64,000 nt of DNA. Origin: Serratia proteamaculans (GTDB taxonomy: Bacteria > Pseudomonadota > Gammaproteobacteria > Enterobacterales > Enterobacteriaceae). Made by a program: the position numbers and the translations under genes. Of this stretch, positions 34,545 through 44,254 are shown in pieces. Location: assembly GCF_013337185.1 (NCBI RefSeq), contig NZ_SWDE01000006.1:186001-250000 (forward strand), read 5' to 3'. The first letter of the stretch is position 1, and each line of letters opens with the position of its first letter. The notes beneath the pieces were generated by a model. It was not told the DNA's origin. It ran no database searches and saw nothing but the letters and a program-made list of their open reading frames with translations.

Positions 34545-35585
34545 ATGATCATGGCAACTAATCACGTCACTCTTTCTGAAGATGAAAAAGCCTCTTTGTA
34601 TTTGTTGGATCAAACGATGGGATTCACCGTGCAGGCCGCCTTGCGGGCTGCGGCTGAGCTGTGCGTGGCCGATCATCTGATCGACGGCCCCAAAACGGCC
34701 CAGGAGCTGGCAAGGAAGCTGGAAGTAAATAGCAGAATGCTGCATCGGGTCTTGAGTATTCTGGCATCGCGCAATATTTTTTCCGTTTCCGAAGACGGAC
34801 GTTTCTCGCTTAACCCAGTAGCGCAATATTTACGTTCAGACTTGCCGGATTCACTGCGCGGCGGTGTAATGATGCTGACGGATGAAACAATGTGGCGTCC
34901 GTTGGGAAAATTGGCAGCAACGTTACGCGGCGAACCGGTATTTAAACAAATATTCGGCATGCCATTCTATGATTATTGGTCGCAAGAGGATATTCCTGAC
35001 GCGGAAAATGATTTCCATATCGGCATGGCATCGATGTCGGCGTTGGAAAATAAAATTTTGATGCGTAGTTATAAATTCCCCGAGCATTCTACGGTGGTAG
35101 ATATCGCTGGGGGATTTGGCGGATTACTGCTGAGCGTATTACGTGCCAATCCGACGGTTAAAGGCATTCTTTTTGACCAACCGCAGGTATTGCCAAGAAA
35201 CCGCCTTGGTGAGTTGGGTGATGATTCGCGTTGGGAAACCTGCGCGGGCAGTTTCTTTGAAGCCTGCCCGACGGCAGACTTTTATCTGTTGAAATTTATC
35301 GTCATGGACTGGGCCGATGAGCCGGCCAGCCGCATATTACGCACCTGTCGTAATGCGATGCACCCGCAATCGAAGCTATTGCTTATTGAACCTGTAATAG
35401 TGCCGAATAACACCGCCTGGGACAGCTGCCGGGAGCTTGATTTGGTTCTGATGGGCAGTTTTGACGGTGGGCAGGTGCGCACCGAAGAAGAACTGAAGGC
35501 GCTGTTAGCCAGCGCCGACCTGAAGCTGAACCGGATTATCGATACCGGTTGTTATTTGTCGATCGTCGAGGCTGTACCGAATTGA
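34545..35585 (+). CDS. O-methyltransferase-like protein with altered catalytic motif
   Basis: 346 residues (344 if the ATG at 34551 is used; GGAG at 34537-34540 is 4 or 10 nt away). N-terminal dimerisation winged helix (LRAAAELCVADHLIDGPKT, LHRVLSILASR), then a SAM-binding Rossmann domain with VDIAGGFGG (185-193) in place of the usual VDxGGGxG. In the plant COMT/DnrK-type family the segment after strand 5 usually reads HDW; here it is MDW (254-256), so the usual catalytic His is missing. It could be a methyltransferase with another base, or use SAM differently. Monocistronic; substrate unknown. Confidence 0.82.
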   Translation: MIMATNHVTLSEDEKASLYLLDQTMGFTVQAALRAAAELCVADHLIDGPKTAQELARKLEVNSRMLHRVLSILASRNIFSVSEDGRFSLNPVAQYLRSDLPDSLRGGVMMLTDETMWRPLGKLAATLRGEPVFKQIFGMPFYDYWSQEDIPDAENDFHIGMASMSALENKILMRSYKFPEHSTVVDIAGGFGGLLLSVLRANPTVKGILFDQPQVLPRNRLGELGDDSRWETCAGSFFEACPTADFYLLKFIVMDWADEPASRILRTCRNAMHPQSKLLLIEPVIVPNNTAWDSCRELDLVLMGSFDGGQVRTEEELKALLASADLKLNRIIDTGCYLSIVEAVPN

Positions 35586-35610
35586 TACCCGAGATGAATA
35601 GGCAAGGAGG

Positions 35611-35634
35611 AACCCGCATTGCTGCGGGTTTCTT
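35611..35634. terminator. Terminator between convergent methyltransferase and gutQ genes
   Basis: AACCCGC (35611-35617) pairs with GCGGGTT (35624-35630), loop ATTGCT, with T-rich sequence to the right. Likely ends the methyltransferase-like transcript, possibly both. Confidence 0.7.
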
Positions 35635-35642
35635 CAGTTTAA

Positions 35643-36614
35643 TTAGCCGATTCCGGCCTGATGCAGGTCGTGCAGGTTGATGGCACCCACCAACACCCCT
35701 TCCAGATTGACCACCGGCGCAGCGCTGATGTGCTGTTCGTGCAACGCTTCCAGTGCTTCTCCGGCGCGCCATTGTTCCGGTAAACGGTAGCCGGGGCGGG
35801 TGATCGCCGGGCTTAATGCATCTTGCAGACTATTGCCCTTCACCAGCCAGCGACGCAGGTCACCGTCGGTAAATACCCCCACCACTTTCTGCTGTGCGTC
35901 GCACACTGGCACCAGTCCCAGCCCGGTGCGGCTCAGTTCAAGCATCGCTTCCATCACGTTGGCGCTTTCACTGACCTGCGGCAGGCGATCGCCGGTACGC
36001 ATCAGGTGGTGTACCCGGTTCAGCAGGCGTGCGCCCAGACTGCCGCCCGGATGCGAACGGGCAAAGTCTTCGGCGTTGAAACCGCGTTGACGCATCAGCG
36101 CCATTGCCAGTGCATCGCCCATCATCAGCGTATTGACCGCGCTGGAGGTCGGCGCCAGCCCCATCGGGCAAGCCTCGCGCTCAACGCTGATATCCAGTAC
36201 GCAGGCCGCCGCTTGGGCCAACGGCGATTCTTTGCCGCCAGTAATGGCGATCACCGGGATGTTATTTTCCGCCAGTAACGGCAGGATCAGATCCAGTTCT
36301 TTGGCTCGGCCAGAGTAGGAGATAAACACCACTACGTCGTCGGCGCCAATCATGCCGAGATCGCCATGCAGTGCTTCTGCCGGGTGCACGAAGAACGACG
36401 GAGTACCGGTACTGGCCAGCGAGGCGGCAATTTTTTTACCGATGTGGCCGGATTTGCCGATGCCGGAAATCACCGCCTTGCCGCGGCAGTTCAGCAGCAG
36501 TTCGCAGGCACAGACAAAGTTGTCGTCCAGTCTTGCCAGCAGGCGTTGTGCTTCGGCCAGCTCAATTTCCAGCGTTTCGCGGGCAAAGGCCAGCAGGGCG
36601 GCGCTATTACTCAT
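35643..36614 (-). CDS. gutQ: Arabinose-5-phosphate isomerase
   Basis: 323 residues starting MSNSAALL at 36614. SIS domain (GKAVISGIGKSGHIGKKIAASLASTGTPSFF, HGDLGM, SYSGRAKELD) followed by two CBS domains, as in KdsD/GutQ. The enzyme interconverts ribulose-5-P and arabinose-5-P, the precursor of Kdo. It resembles GutQ more than KdsD (EREACPMGLAPTSSAVNTLMMGDALAMA), but no glucitol operon is nearby; it stands alone. Confidence 0.9.
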   Translation of the reverse strand: MSNSAALLAFARETLEIELAEAQRLLARLDDNFVCACELLLNCRGKAVISGIGKSGHIGKKIAASLASTGTPSFFVHPAEALHGDLGMIGADDVVVFISYSGRAKELDLILPLLAENNIPVIAITGGKESPLAQAAACVLDISVEREACPMGLAPTSSAVNTLMMGDALAMALMRQRGFNAEDFARSHPGGSLGARLLNRVHHLMRTGDRLPQVSESANVMEAMLELSRTGLGLVPVCDAQQKVVGVFTDGDLRRWLVKGNSLQDALSPAITRPGYRLPEQWRAGEALEALHEQHISAAPVVNLEGVLVGAINLHDLHQAGIG

Positions 36615-36692
36615 CAGAGGCTCCGGTAACAGACTTAAGATGAAAGACCATGTCTTATAAGGCAAAAATATCACGGCTTGGATCAAAGGGAT

Positions 36693-36717
36693 AATAAAAA
36701 ACCCGGCGAACCGGGTT
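36693..36717 (-). terminator. fbaB terminator
   Basis: Read leftward, AACCCGG, loop TTCG, CCGGGTT, then a T-run (complement of 36693-36702). A UUCG tetraloop hairpin, 30 bp past the fbaB stop. Confidence 0.92.
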
Positions 36718-36746
36718 GTGAAGAACAGGTTTGCTAAATAGCGGGA

Positions 36747-37796
36747 TTAGGCGATGGTGACTTTCTTGTCCAGATAGGTGTCCTGAACGGCATTGATCAG
36801 CGCGACACCTTCTTTCATCGATTTCTTGAACGCTTTACGCCCCAGAATCAGGCCCATGCCGCCTGCACGCTTGTTGATGACCGCGGTGCGCACCGATTCC
36901 TGCAGATCGTTCTCACCGGCGGCACCACCCGAGTTGATTAACCCGGCGCGGCCCATATAGCAATTGGCTAACTGGTAACGAACCAGATCGATCGGGTGGT
37001 CAGTGGTCAGTTTGCTGTAGACGCGATCGTCGGTATAACCGAATTTCACCGCGCGGTAACCGCCGTTGTTTTCCGCCATTTTCTGCTTAACGATATCGGC
37101 GCCGATGGTGGCGGCAATATGGTTGGCCTGGCCGGTGAGGTCGGCACTGGAATGGTAATCCACGCCGTCTTTGTTAAAGGCCGGGTTACGCAGGTAAGCC
37201 CACAGGACGGTAACCATGCCCAGTTCGTGGGCGCGCTCGAAGGCGCTTGATATTTCCTCTATCTGGCGGCGTGACTGCTCGGAACCAAAGTAGATGGTGG
37301 CGCCGACCGCGACCGCGCCCATATTGAAAGCCTGCTCGACGCTGGCATACAGGGTTTGGTCATATTGGGTCGGATAACTCAGGGTTTCGTTGTGGTTCAG
37401 TTTGACCAGGAACGGAATTTTGTGGGCATAGCGGCGCGATACCGAAGCCAGCACGCCGTAAGTGGAGGCGACGCAGTTACAACCGGCCTCAATCGCCAGT
37501 TCAACGATATTTTTCGGATCAAAGTACAGCGGGTTGGCGGCGAAAGATGCGCCGGCGGAGTGCTCAATCCCCTGGTCAACCGGCAGAATCGACAGGTAAC
37601 CGGTGCCGGCCAGGCGGCCGTGATTAAGCAGGCTTTGCATCGAACGCAGAACGGTGTTGGGACGGTTGTTATCGATCATGATCCGGTCGACAAAGTCGGC
37701 GCCCGGCAGGTACAGATTTTCAGCAGGGATGGTGGTACAGCGGTGTTGCAACAGGTCTTCCGCTTCCTTTCCTAACAACTGCGCAATATCAGTCAT
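36747..37796 (-). CDS. fbaB: Class I fructose-bisphosphate aldolase (DhnA type)
   Basis: 349 residues from ATG 37796 with AGGAG upstream; E. coli FbaB has 350. Schiff-base-forming aldolase that cleaves fructose-1,6-bisphosphate in glycolysis and gluconeogenesis. Recognisable stretches are [48 protein letters not shown] and [16 protein letters not shown]. The open frame upstream of 37796 has no support. Confidence 0.95.
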   Translation of the reverse strand: MTDIAQLLGKEAEDLLQHRCTTIPAENLYLPGADFVDRIMIDNNRPNTVLRSMQSLLNHGRLAGTGYLSILPVDQGIEHSAGASFAANPLYFDPKNIVELAIEAGCNCVASTYGVLASVSRRYAHKIPFLVKLNHNETLSYPTQYDQTLYASVEQAFNMGAVAVGATIYFGSEQSRRQIEEISSAFERAHELGMVTVLWAYLRNPAFNKDGVDYHSSADLTGQANHIAATIGADIVKQKMAENNGGYRAVKFGYTDDRVYSKLTTDHPIDLVRYQLANCYMGRAGLINSGGAAGENDLQESVRTAVINKRAGGMGLILGRKAFKKSMKEGVALINAVQDTYLDKKVTIA

Positions 37797-38049
37797 GATT
37801 AACTCCTGATTAGCTTCTTCATACACCGACAATAAAAACCATAGGGGATATTTATTCACCGGCGTAGTAAAAAGCGGTGATTGAAGCTGTAAAAACGATA
37901 GTAATGAAATCCTGATAGCAAGGAGAAACAATAGATGCGATTGAGAGGAAATGCCATTTGCAAAGCCAAATAGCGAGGGGCGATCGCCTAATACCGGTCA
38001 GCTAAGCAAAGTTCTGAATAGGAATGTATGACGTTGTTTAAGTGGGCGT

Positions 38050-38083
38050 CCCCCTCTCCAGAGGGAGAGGGCCGGGGTGAGGG
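38050..38083. repeat. REP-like intergenic palindrome
   Basis: CCCTCTCC (38052-38059) pairs with GGAGAGGG (38064-38071), continuing into CCGGGGTGAGGGG. This GC-rich unit resembles dispersed REP-type repeats seen in many proteobacteria. It lies between the fbaB promoter region and the end of rspR. Only one copy occurs in the window. Confidence 0.5.
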
Positions 38084-38102
38084 GCTTTTGCGTTGTGCTT
38101 GA

Positions 38103-38789
38103 CTATTCGGCGTCGAACCACTCGGTATTTTGCAAAGAAATGGGGGTAATGGAGTAGATCATCTCTTGCAGGTGCTCATGGATGGCACGCTCGGCGGCAT
38201 CGGCATCCTGCGCCTTCAGCGCGGCAAAAATGCGGTAATGTTGCTGCAGCAGGCTTTCCGGCGGCGAGACTTCGCTCAGGCTGAGAAAACGCACCCGGTC
38301 CATGGTGGCCTTGATGGTTTCTATGGTCTCCCAGGCCAGCGGGCATTCGGCAAACTGGGTGAGCAACTGGTGAAATTCATCGTCCAGCGCCAGGAATTCA
38401 CGCGTCTGTTTGTTCTGCGCCGCCAGCTCCTGACGGTGCAAATTATGCTCCAGCGTCATCAGCTGTTCCTGGGTGATGCGTTCTGCCGCGCGGCGCACAA
38501 TTGCGCATTCAACTGCCTGACGAATAAAGCGTCCGTCGGCTACCCGTTTGGCGGAAATCTTCATCACGAAAGTCCCGCGCTGCGGCAAGATCTGCACCAA
38601 TCCGGCCTCTGCCAGCTTGATAAAGGCTTCGCGCACCGGTTGGCGAGAAACGCTAAAGCGGGTGGAGATCTCTTTCTCTGACAACAGCGTGCCGGGGGGA
38701 ATGGTGCAGTCGACGATATCCTTACGCAGGAAACGGTAGATCTGCTGATTAACCGGGAGGCTATTGGTGAGATTGTAGGATTCAGACAT
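38103..38789 (-). CDS. rspR: GntR/FCD regulator of the rsp operon
   Basis: 228 residues: winged helix ([35 protein letters not shown]) and a C-terminal FCD ligand domain ([31 protein letters not shown]). It is close to E. coli RspR (YdfH), which represses rspAB. It is encoded just downstream of the rspA-to-ydfI operon on the same strand, separated by a hairpin. A metal ion and a hexonate-type ligand are expected from the family. Confidence 0.88.
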   Translation of the reverse strand: MSESYNLTNSLPVNQQIYRFLRKDIVDCTIPPGTLLSEKEISTRFSVSRQPVREAFIKLAEAGLVQILPQRGTFVMKISAKRVADGRFIRQAVECAIVRRAAERITQEQLMTLEHNLHRQELAAQNKQTREFLALDDEFHQLLTQFAECPLAWETIETIKATMDRVRFLSLSEVSPPESLLQQHYRIFAALKAQDADAAERAIHEHLQEMIYSITPISLQNTEWFDAE

Positions 38790-38882
38790 GGTGACGATCG
38801 GTCATCTGGCTTGGATTTGGATGCCACCATACTAGCAGATTATCTTGCTGCCGCGGCGGATAATTCTTAATGCAGCCAGGCG

Positions 38883-38908
38883 AACGCTGAGTGGGTTCAC
38901 TCAGCGTT
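38883..38908. terminator. Perfect 11-bp stem between ydfI and rspR
   Basis: AACGCTGAGTG (38883-38893), loop GGTT, CACTCAGCGTT (38898-38908). It lies 10 bp past the ydfI stop. The T-run is better on the rightward strand, but as a perfect stem directly after the operon it probably limits leftward read-through into rspR. Confidence 0.6.
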
Positions 38909-38917
38909 TTATCCAGA

Positions 38918-40390
38918 TCAAACGGGCAGCAATCTGGCCACACTCTCTTTGGCACCCTGCGTCAACAGCGCCAGATAGGCATCGGTTACGGTACTGACGA
39001 ATCGTGGGCTATCAGGAAGATCGCGGCCAAAGACCGTATCGAGCTGCAGCAGCGCCAGCACCCGCTGCGGGCCTTCGCTGCTGTTGTCGACCAGTTCTGT
39101 CAGGCGTTCACTTAATGGGTCGCTGATCTCGATTGTCCGGCCCTGTTCATCCTTGCCGCCAACGTAGCGCATCCAACCAGCGACGCCTAACGCCAGGCAA
39201 CTGAAATCGCTGCCGTGCGCCAGATGCCAACGAATGGCGTCCAGCATGCGCTGCGGCAGTTTTTGCGTGCCGTCCATGGCAATTTGCCAGGTTCGGTGCT
39301 TTAGCGCGGTATTGCGGTAACGGGCCAGTAGCGAGTCGGCGTAGTGCGTCAGGCTCAGATTACGCACCTGCAGCGTCGGCGCCTGCTCGGCCAGCATCAG
39401 GTGACGTGCCACTTTAACGAAATCCTCGTCCTGCATGCAGTCGCTGATATGTGTATAGCCGGCCAGATAGCCCAGATAAGCGAGAAATGAATGGCTGCCG
39501 TTGAGCATCCGCAGCTTCATTTCTTCGTAGGGCAGCACGTCGCTGACCAGTTCGGCACCGGCTTTTTCCCACGCCGGGCGTCCCTGCGGAAAGTTATCTT
39601 CGATCACCCATTGGCGGAAGGGCTCACAGGCGACAGCAACTGGATCGGCGATGCCACCGAGTAAAGCCTCGATGTGTTGCTGTGTTTCCGCCGTGACCGC
39701 CGGGACAATGCGGTCGACCATGGTTGATGGAAACGCGACCTGTTGTTCGACCCAGGCGGCCAGTTGCGCATCCTGCCGCTGTGCCAACTGGCTGAGTACG
39801 TTGCGGGTTACCTGACCGTTGGCCGGCATGTTGTCGCAGGACATCACGGCAAACGCCGGCAGGCCCCGTTGCCGCCGCCGCCGCAGTGCGGCCAGGATCA
39901 GACCGGGGGCGGATTGCGGGTGCAGCGGGTTGGCGATGTCATGCTGAATATCCGGATGTTCCGCCAGTAACTGGCCACTGGCAGGCTGGTAACAGTAGCC
40001 TTTTTCACTGATGGTCAGCGAAACGATGGCCACCTCCGGCTGCGCCATGGCCTCGAGCACGGCTTCCAGTCCGTCAACCTGCAGGTGTAACGCCTGCCTG
40101 ACAACGCCGATCACCTGACCCTGCCAGCCATCGCTGTCCATTTCGGCGACCGTATACAGTAAATTCTGCTGCCGCAGGTCGGCGATTTTTTGTTGGCCGT
40201 TGTGCATGCTGATGACGCAGTAACCCCAGTCGCTGGCGTGCTCGTTAGCCAGCTGTTCGGCATACACCGCCTGATGCGCGCGAAAAAATGCGCCAAAGCC
40301 CAGGTGCACGATGCGCGGTTTAATCTGTTCGCGAGGGTAACCCGGCTGCGCAACCGCCGACGGCAGCACGCTGTTGCTGGAAAGTGTCAT
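38918..40390 (-). CDS. ydfI: D-mannonate oxidoreductase / mannitol dehydrogenase family
   Basis: 490 residues of the polyol dehydrogenase family: RIVHLGFGAFFRAHQAVY (NAD site), SCDNMPANG, STMVDRIVPAV, and the catalytic KLRMLNGSHSFLAYLG. It resembles E. coli YdfI, a predicted NAD-dependent D-mannonate oxidoreductase and relative of UxuB. It is the last gene of the rspA-rspB-ydfJ-ydfI operon, the same gene set as in E. coli, and would interconvert a hexonate and a keto-hexonate. Confidence 0.9.
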   Translation of the reverse strand: MTLSSNSVLPSAVAQPGYPREQIKPRIVHLGFGAFFRAHQAVYAEQLANEHASDWGYCVISMHNGQQKIADLRQQNLLYTVAEMDSDGWQGQVIGVVRQALHLQVDGLEAVLEAMAQPEVAIVSLTISEKGYCYQPASGQLLAEHPDIQHDIANPLHPQSAPGLILAALRRRRQRGLPAFAVMSCDNMPANGQVTRNVLSQLAQRQDAQLAAWVEQQVAFPSTMVDRIVPAVTAETQQHIEALLGGIADPVAVACEPFRQWVIEDNFPQGRPAWEKAGAELVSDVLPYEEMKLRMLNGSHSFLAYLGYLAGYTHISDCMQDEDFVKVARHLMLAEQAPTLQVRNLSLTHYADSLLARYRNTALKHRTWQIAMDGTQKLPQRMLDAIRWHLAHGSDFSCLALGVAGWMRYVGGKDEQGRTIEISDPLSERLTELVDNSSEGPQRVLALLQLDTVFGRDLPDSPRFVSTVTDAYLALLTQGAKESVARLLPV

Positions 40391-40448
40391 GCTGGAATTC
40401 CTGAAAGTGGGGGCAGAAAAGGGGGCGACGTTAGCCGCCCCGGATGCG

Positions 40449-41738
40449 TTAGGGTTTTGAGATTTGCGGTTGCACGCTATTGCGTGGCGCTTTGATCACC
40501 AGCAATACCAGCACCGCCCCGAGCGCGGCCACGCCGCCCGCCAGCATAAAGGCGCTGTCGAACTTGCCGGTGTTTTGCACAATGTAGCCGGTCACCACCG
40601 GGCCAATGATGCCGGAAACGCTGCCGACCAGATGGATAAAGCCGCTGGCGCCACCGACCCGGGATTTATGCACCACGTCCTGGATAATGGCCCAGTAAAT
40701 CGCCCCGGTGATGTACAGGAAGAAGATTGATACCGACATTAGCATGACCGCCGGAACCACGCTGCTGACGGTACCCGCCAGTGCCACGCAGACAGCCGCC
40801 GCCAGCAGGCTGGTGACCAGTACAATCTTGCGCGACAGCAACAGCTTGCCGGTGATATTGAAAATCTTGTCGGAGATATAGCCACCGAGCGCCAACCCGA
40901 CAAAGCCGACAATCCATGGGATCATGGTGGTGAGGCTCATTTCCTTGATGTTCAGGTTGTGCGCCTGCACCAGGTACGACGGGAACCAGCTCAGGAAGAA
41001 GAACAGGATGTAGTTGTAGCAGAAGAAGGCGAATGCCGTGACCAGGATGATCGGCTGCTTCAGATAATAACCCAGCCCGTGCGCGGCATTGCTCAGCTCT
41101 TCTTCGGCGCTGTGAGTTTCTTCTTTCAACTGGTTAATCAGCGCCAACTCTTTATCACTGACGCGTTTGCTTTTCGCCGGGTTATCCGCCACCACGAAGA
41201 ACCACACCAGCATCCAGACGATGCCGATCGAGCAGATGATCATAAACGCCGGTCGCCAGCCGAACGCTAACGCCAGATAACCGACGATCGGCCCGGCCAC
41301 GGCACCGCCCAAAGGGGAACCGGCGCTGAGCAGGCCCATCGCGGTCGCCGCCTGCTTCTTCGGGAACCAGCCGTTGATCATTTTATTGGCGGAGGCGCAG
41401 ATCGGCCCTTCGGCCATGCCGAACAGCACGCGCAGGATCAGCATGGAATAGAAGCCGGTGGCTAATGCCGTCATGCCACAGAAGATAGACCACAGGCCGA
41501 CGGCGATGCCGAGTACCAACGTCGGGCCGAATTTGTCTACCGCCAGCCCACCGATAAAGTTAAAGATGGCGTAACCGAAGAAGAAGCTGCCAAAGATGAT
41601 GCCGAACTGCTCGGCATTCAACATCAGATCCTTCTCGATCATCGGTACGGTAATCGACAGCGCGACGCGGTCAAGGTAGTTGATCATGTAAACCATAAAC
41701 AGCAGGAATACGATGGTCCAACGCAGGTTTTTAAACAT
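40449..41738 (-). CDS. ydfJ: MFS hexuronate/hexonate transporter
   Basis: 429 residues, twelve membrane segments, anion:cation symporter type: MVYMINYLDRVALSITVPMIEKD in TM1, GGLAVDKFGP after TM2, and a charged central loop near 200-225. By order it corresponds to E. coli ydfJ between rspB and ydfI. Expected substrate is a sugar acid taken up with protons. Confidence 0.87.
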   Translation of the reverse strand: MFKNLRWTIVFLLFMVYMINYLDRVALSITVPMIEKDLMLNAEQFGIIFGSFFFGYAIFNFIGGLAVDKFGPTLVLGIAVGLWSIFCGMTALATGFYSMLILRVLFGMAEGPICASANKMINGWFPKKQAATAMGLLSAGSPLGGAVAGPIVGYLALAFGWRPAFMIICSIGIVWMLVWFFVVADNPAKSKRVSDKELALINQLKEETHSAEEELSNAAHGLGYYLKQPIILVTAFAFFCYNYILFFFLSWFPSYLVQAHNLNIKEMSLTTMIPWIVGFVGLALGGYISDKIFNITGKLLLSRKIVLVTSLLAAAVCVALAGTVSSVVPAVMLMSVSIFFLYITGAIYWAIIQDVVHKSRVGGASGFIHLVGSVSGIIGPVVTGYIVQNTGKFDSAFMLAGGVAALGAVLVLLVIKAPRNSVQPQISKP

Positions 41739-41827
41739 AAAAGCACTCCACTTGGTGTTGTTTTAATCGCGATGCTTTGTTGTCTGCAAAGGCGGCGCTA
41801 AGCCGCCCGATGCCCCGGTGAAAAAAA

Positions 41828-42844
41828 TTAACTAAATTGCAGTAATACCTTGCAGCAGGTGCGCTGATCTTTTTCGAACATCAGCATCGCCTGTTCAACC
41901 TCGTTGGCCGGCACGCAGTGAGTAATGAGTTTCTGCGGGTCGATTTTCCCGCTGGCCATCCAATCGATCACCTGTGGGAAGCGTGCGCTGTTGAGGCGCG
42001 AGGAGAAAATTGACAGCTCTTTACTGGTGATGCTTTGTTGAGTAATGGTGCAGGCCTCGCCGGAGAACCCCATGATGCCGATGCGCGCTGCCGGGGAAGC
42101 CAGATTGATCGCCTCTTGCAAAATGGTCGGATGGCAGGCGGCGTCGACGATCAACGTCGGGCGGATGCCGCGTCGTTCCAGCTCGGCGGGCAATGACGCT
42201 TCGGCATTGTTGAACGTCCAGTCGGCGCCGTTTTCCAGTGCCATCTCCAGCCGTTCCCTGATGCGGTCGGTGACGATCACCTGCTTCACGCCGTAGACGC
42301 CTTTCAGCGTTTGGATCACCGTCAGCCCCATTGGCCCGGCACCGTAGACCAGTGCAATATCATCGGCATTGGGCTGCAGATGAGCGGTGATATTGGCGGC
42401 AATGGTGAAGGGTTCGACCATGGCGGCGTGACGATCGCTGATGCTGTCCGGAATGCGGTAGGCGTTGCGCGCCGGGGCACAGGCGTAGTCACTGAAACCG
42501 CCATCGCGATGCACACCGATCACTTGCAGCTCGGTGCAGACGTTGGGACGACCGATGGAACAAGGATAGCAATGGCCGCAGCTGACGACCGGATCGACCG
42601 AAACGCGTTCGCCGAGCCGCAGCGGGCTGACATCGCTGCCCACCTGATCAATCACGCCAAAAAACTCGTGGCCGATCACTCGTGGGTAGCGGGCGAACGG
42701 GTTATGCCCATGATAAATATGCACATCAGAACCACAGATACCGGCAAATTTAACCTTAACCCGCACTTCATTGGCCGCCGGTTGCGGCAAGGGGCGCTGC
42801 TGGATAGCCAGCAGGCCGGGCTGTTCAATGACCACGCTTTGCAT
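41828..42844 (-). CDS. rspB: Zinc-binding alcohol dehydrogenase RspB
   Basis: 338 residues from ATG 42844, AGGAG 9 nt upstream; the frame to 42871 overlaps rspA and is not needed. MDR family: catalytic zinc ligands in GICGSDVHIYHGH and GHEF, structural Cys4 cluster in SCGHCYPCSIGRPNVC, and the NAD site VYGAGPMGL. Close to E. coli RspB; probably oxidises a hexonate such as L-gulonate, by analogy with related operons. It follows rspA by 14 bp. Confidence 0.93.
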   Translation of the reverse strand: MQSVVIEQPGLLAIQQRPLPQPAANEVRVKVKFAGICGSDVHIYHGHNPFARYPRVIGHEFFGVIDQVGSDVSPLRLGERVSVDPVVSCGHCYPCSIGRPNVCTELQVIGVHRDGGFSDYACAPARNAYRIPDSISDRHAAMVEPFTIAANITAHLQPNADDIALVYGAGPMGLTVIQTLKGVYGVKQVIVTDRIRERLEMALENGADWTFNNAEASLPAELERRGIRPTLIVDAACHPTILQEAINLASPAARIGIMGFSGEACTITQQSITSKELSIFSSRLNSARFPQVIDWMASGKIDPQKLITHCVPANEVEQAMLMFEKDQRTCCKVLLQFS

Positions 42845-42858
42845 GGCGCTTTCTCCTG

Positions 42859-44073
42859 TTACCAGTTCCATAGGGTGCCATCCTCCAGGCGTGCGACCGG
42901 CAGATAAGCCGGTTCGTACGGATAACGGGCGGCCAGTTTTTCGTCGAACTCAATGCCCAGTCCCGGTTTGTTGCCGGGGTGCATATAGCCGTCGTTAAAG
43001 CTCCAGCTATGTGGGAACACCTCGAGCATTTGTTCGGAGTAACCCATGTATTCCTGGACGCCGAAGTTCGGCACCCACAGATCAAAGTGCAGCGCCGCAG
43101 CCATGCAGATTGGCGACAGATCGGATGGCCCGTGTGACCCGGTACGCACCTGATACAGCGAGGCAAAATCGGCGATACGGCGCATGCCGGTAATGCCGCC
43201 GGCGTGGGTCAGAGTAGTGCGGATATAGTCGATCAGCTGTTCTTCAATCAGCTGTTTGCAGTCCCAGATGCTGTTGAACACTTCGCCGACGGCGATTGGT
43301 GTAACGGTGTGCTGGCGGATCAGGCGGAAACATTCCTGATTCTCCGCAGGCGTTGGATCTTCCATCCAGAACAGGCGGTACTGCTCAATGCTTTTACCGA
43401 AGCGCGCCGCTTCAATCGGCGTCAGCCGGTGGTGCATGTCGTGCAGCAAGTGCTCGTCAAAACCAAAGCGGTTGCGCACCGCTTCGAACAGTTTGGGGGT
43501 GAAATCGAGGTATTTTTCCGTTGACCACTGCTGCTCTTCCGGCCAGTTACCCTTGGTGGCGGGCTCGTAAGCCAGCCCTTTGCCTTTGGCCATGCCGTAG
43601 GTGGTTTTCATGCCGGGTACGCCGCATTGGGCGCGAATGGCTTTAAAACCCAACTCTTTATGTTTGGCATAGTCGTCGAGTACTTCGTCGATGGAGTGGC
43701 CGGTGGTGTGGCAGTAAACCATTACGCCGGTGCGCGATGCGCCGCCCAGTAGCTGATACAGCGGCATGTTGGCGGCTTTGCCCTTGATGTCCCATAACGC
43801 CATGTCTACGGCGGAGATAGCCGACATGGTGACCGGACCGCGCCGCCAGTAAGCGCCTTTATAGAAGAACTGCCAGATGTCTTCGATCTGATGAGCATCA
43901 CGACCAATCAACTGCGGGCAAACGTGATCTTTCAAATAGGAGGCAACCGGCAGCTCGCGACCATTGAGGGTAGCATCGCCGATACCGGTAATCCCTTCGT
44001 CAGTGGTTAACTTCAGCGTGACAAAATTCCTGCCAGGGCAGGTCACAAACACCTCTGCGTTGATAATCTTCAT
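42859..44073 (-). CDS. rspA: Mannonate dehydratase family protein RspA
   Basis: 404 residues, the same as E. coli RspA, starting [10 protein letters not shown] at 44073. Enolase-superfamily fold with the mannonate-dehydratase subgroup features [12 protein letters not shown], the [12 protein letters not shown] segment carrying a metal ligand, and [12 protein letters not shown]. Members dehydrate D-mannonate or D-gluconate at low rate, or act on unknown acid sugars. First gene of the rsp operon. Confidence 0.95.
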   Translation of the reverse strand: MKIINAEVFVTCPGRNFVTLKLTTDEGITGIGDATLNGRELPVASYLKDHVCPQLIGRDAHQIEDIWQFFYKGAYWRRGPVTMSAISAVDMALWDIKGKAANMPLYQLLGGASRTGVMVYCHTTGHSIDEVLDDYAKHKELGFKAIRAQCGVPGMKTTYGMAKGKGLAYEPATKGNWPEEQQWSTEKYLDFTPKLFEAVRNRFGFDEHLLHDMHHRLTPIEAARFGKSIEQYRLFWMEDPTPAENQECFRLIRQHTVTPIAVGEVFNSIWDCKQLIEEQLIDYIRTTLTHAGGITGMRRIADFASLYQVRTGSHGPSDLSPICMAAALHFDLWVPNFGVQEYMGYSEQMLEVFPHSWSFNDGYMHPGNKPGLGIEFDEKLAARYPYEPAYLPVARLEDGTLWNW

Positions 44074-44135
44074 GTGTCTAATCCTGTTCCCACGGGTCAT
44101 CATAATGGACGAAAAATACGCCATGAACTAACTAC

Positions 44136-44147
44136 CATACAAGTATG
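44136..44147. promoter_or_regulatory. Candidate RspR operator upstream of rspA
   Basis: CATAC-AA-GTATG, two 5-bp inverted arms, 63-74 bp before the rspA start. FCD-type GntR regulators bind short palindromes of this size. Assignment to RspR is inferred from position. Confidence 0.4.
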
Positions 44148-44254
44148 ATTTAGTGAATTTGCCGGAGAAGATCACATTTTGTCGCGGAAAAGGAGGGGAG
44201 AGAACCGAAGACCAACAGGGGCTCAGCGCACAGGCCGAGCCCTATATCAAGCGG

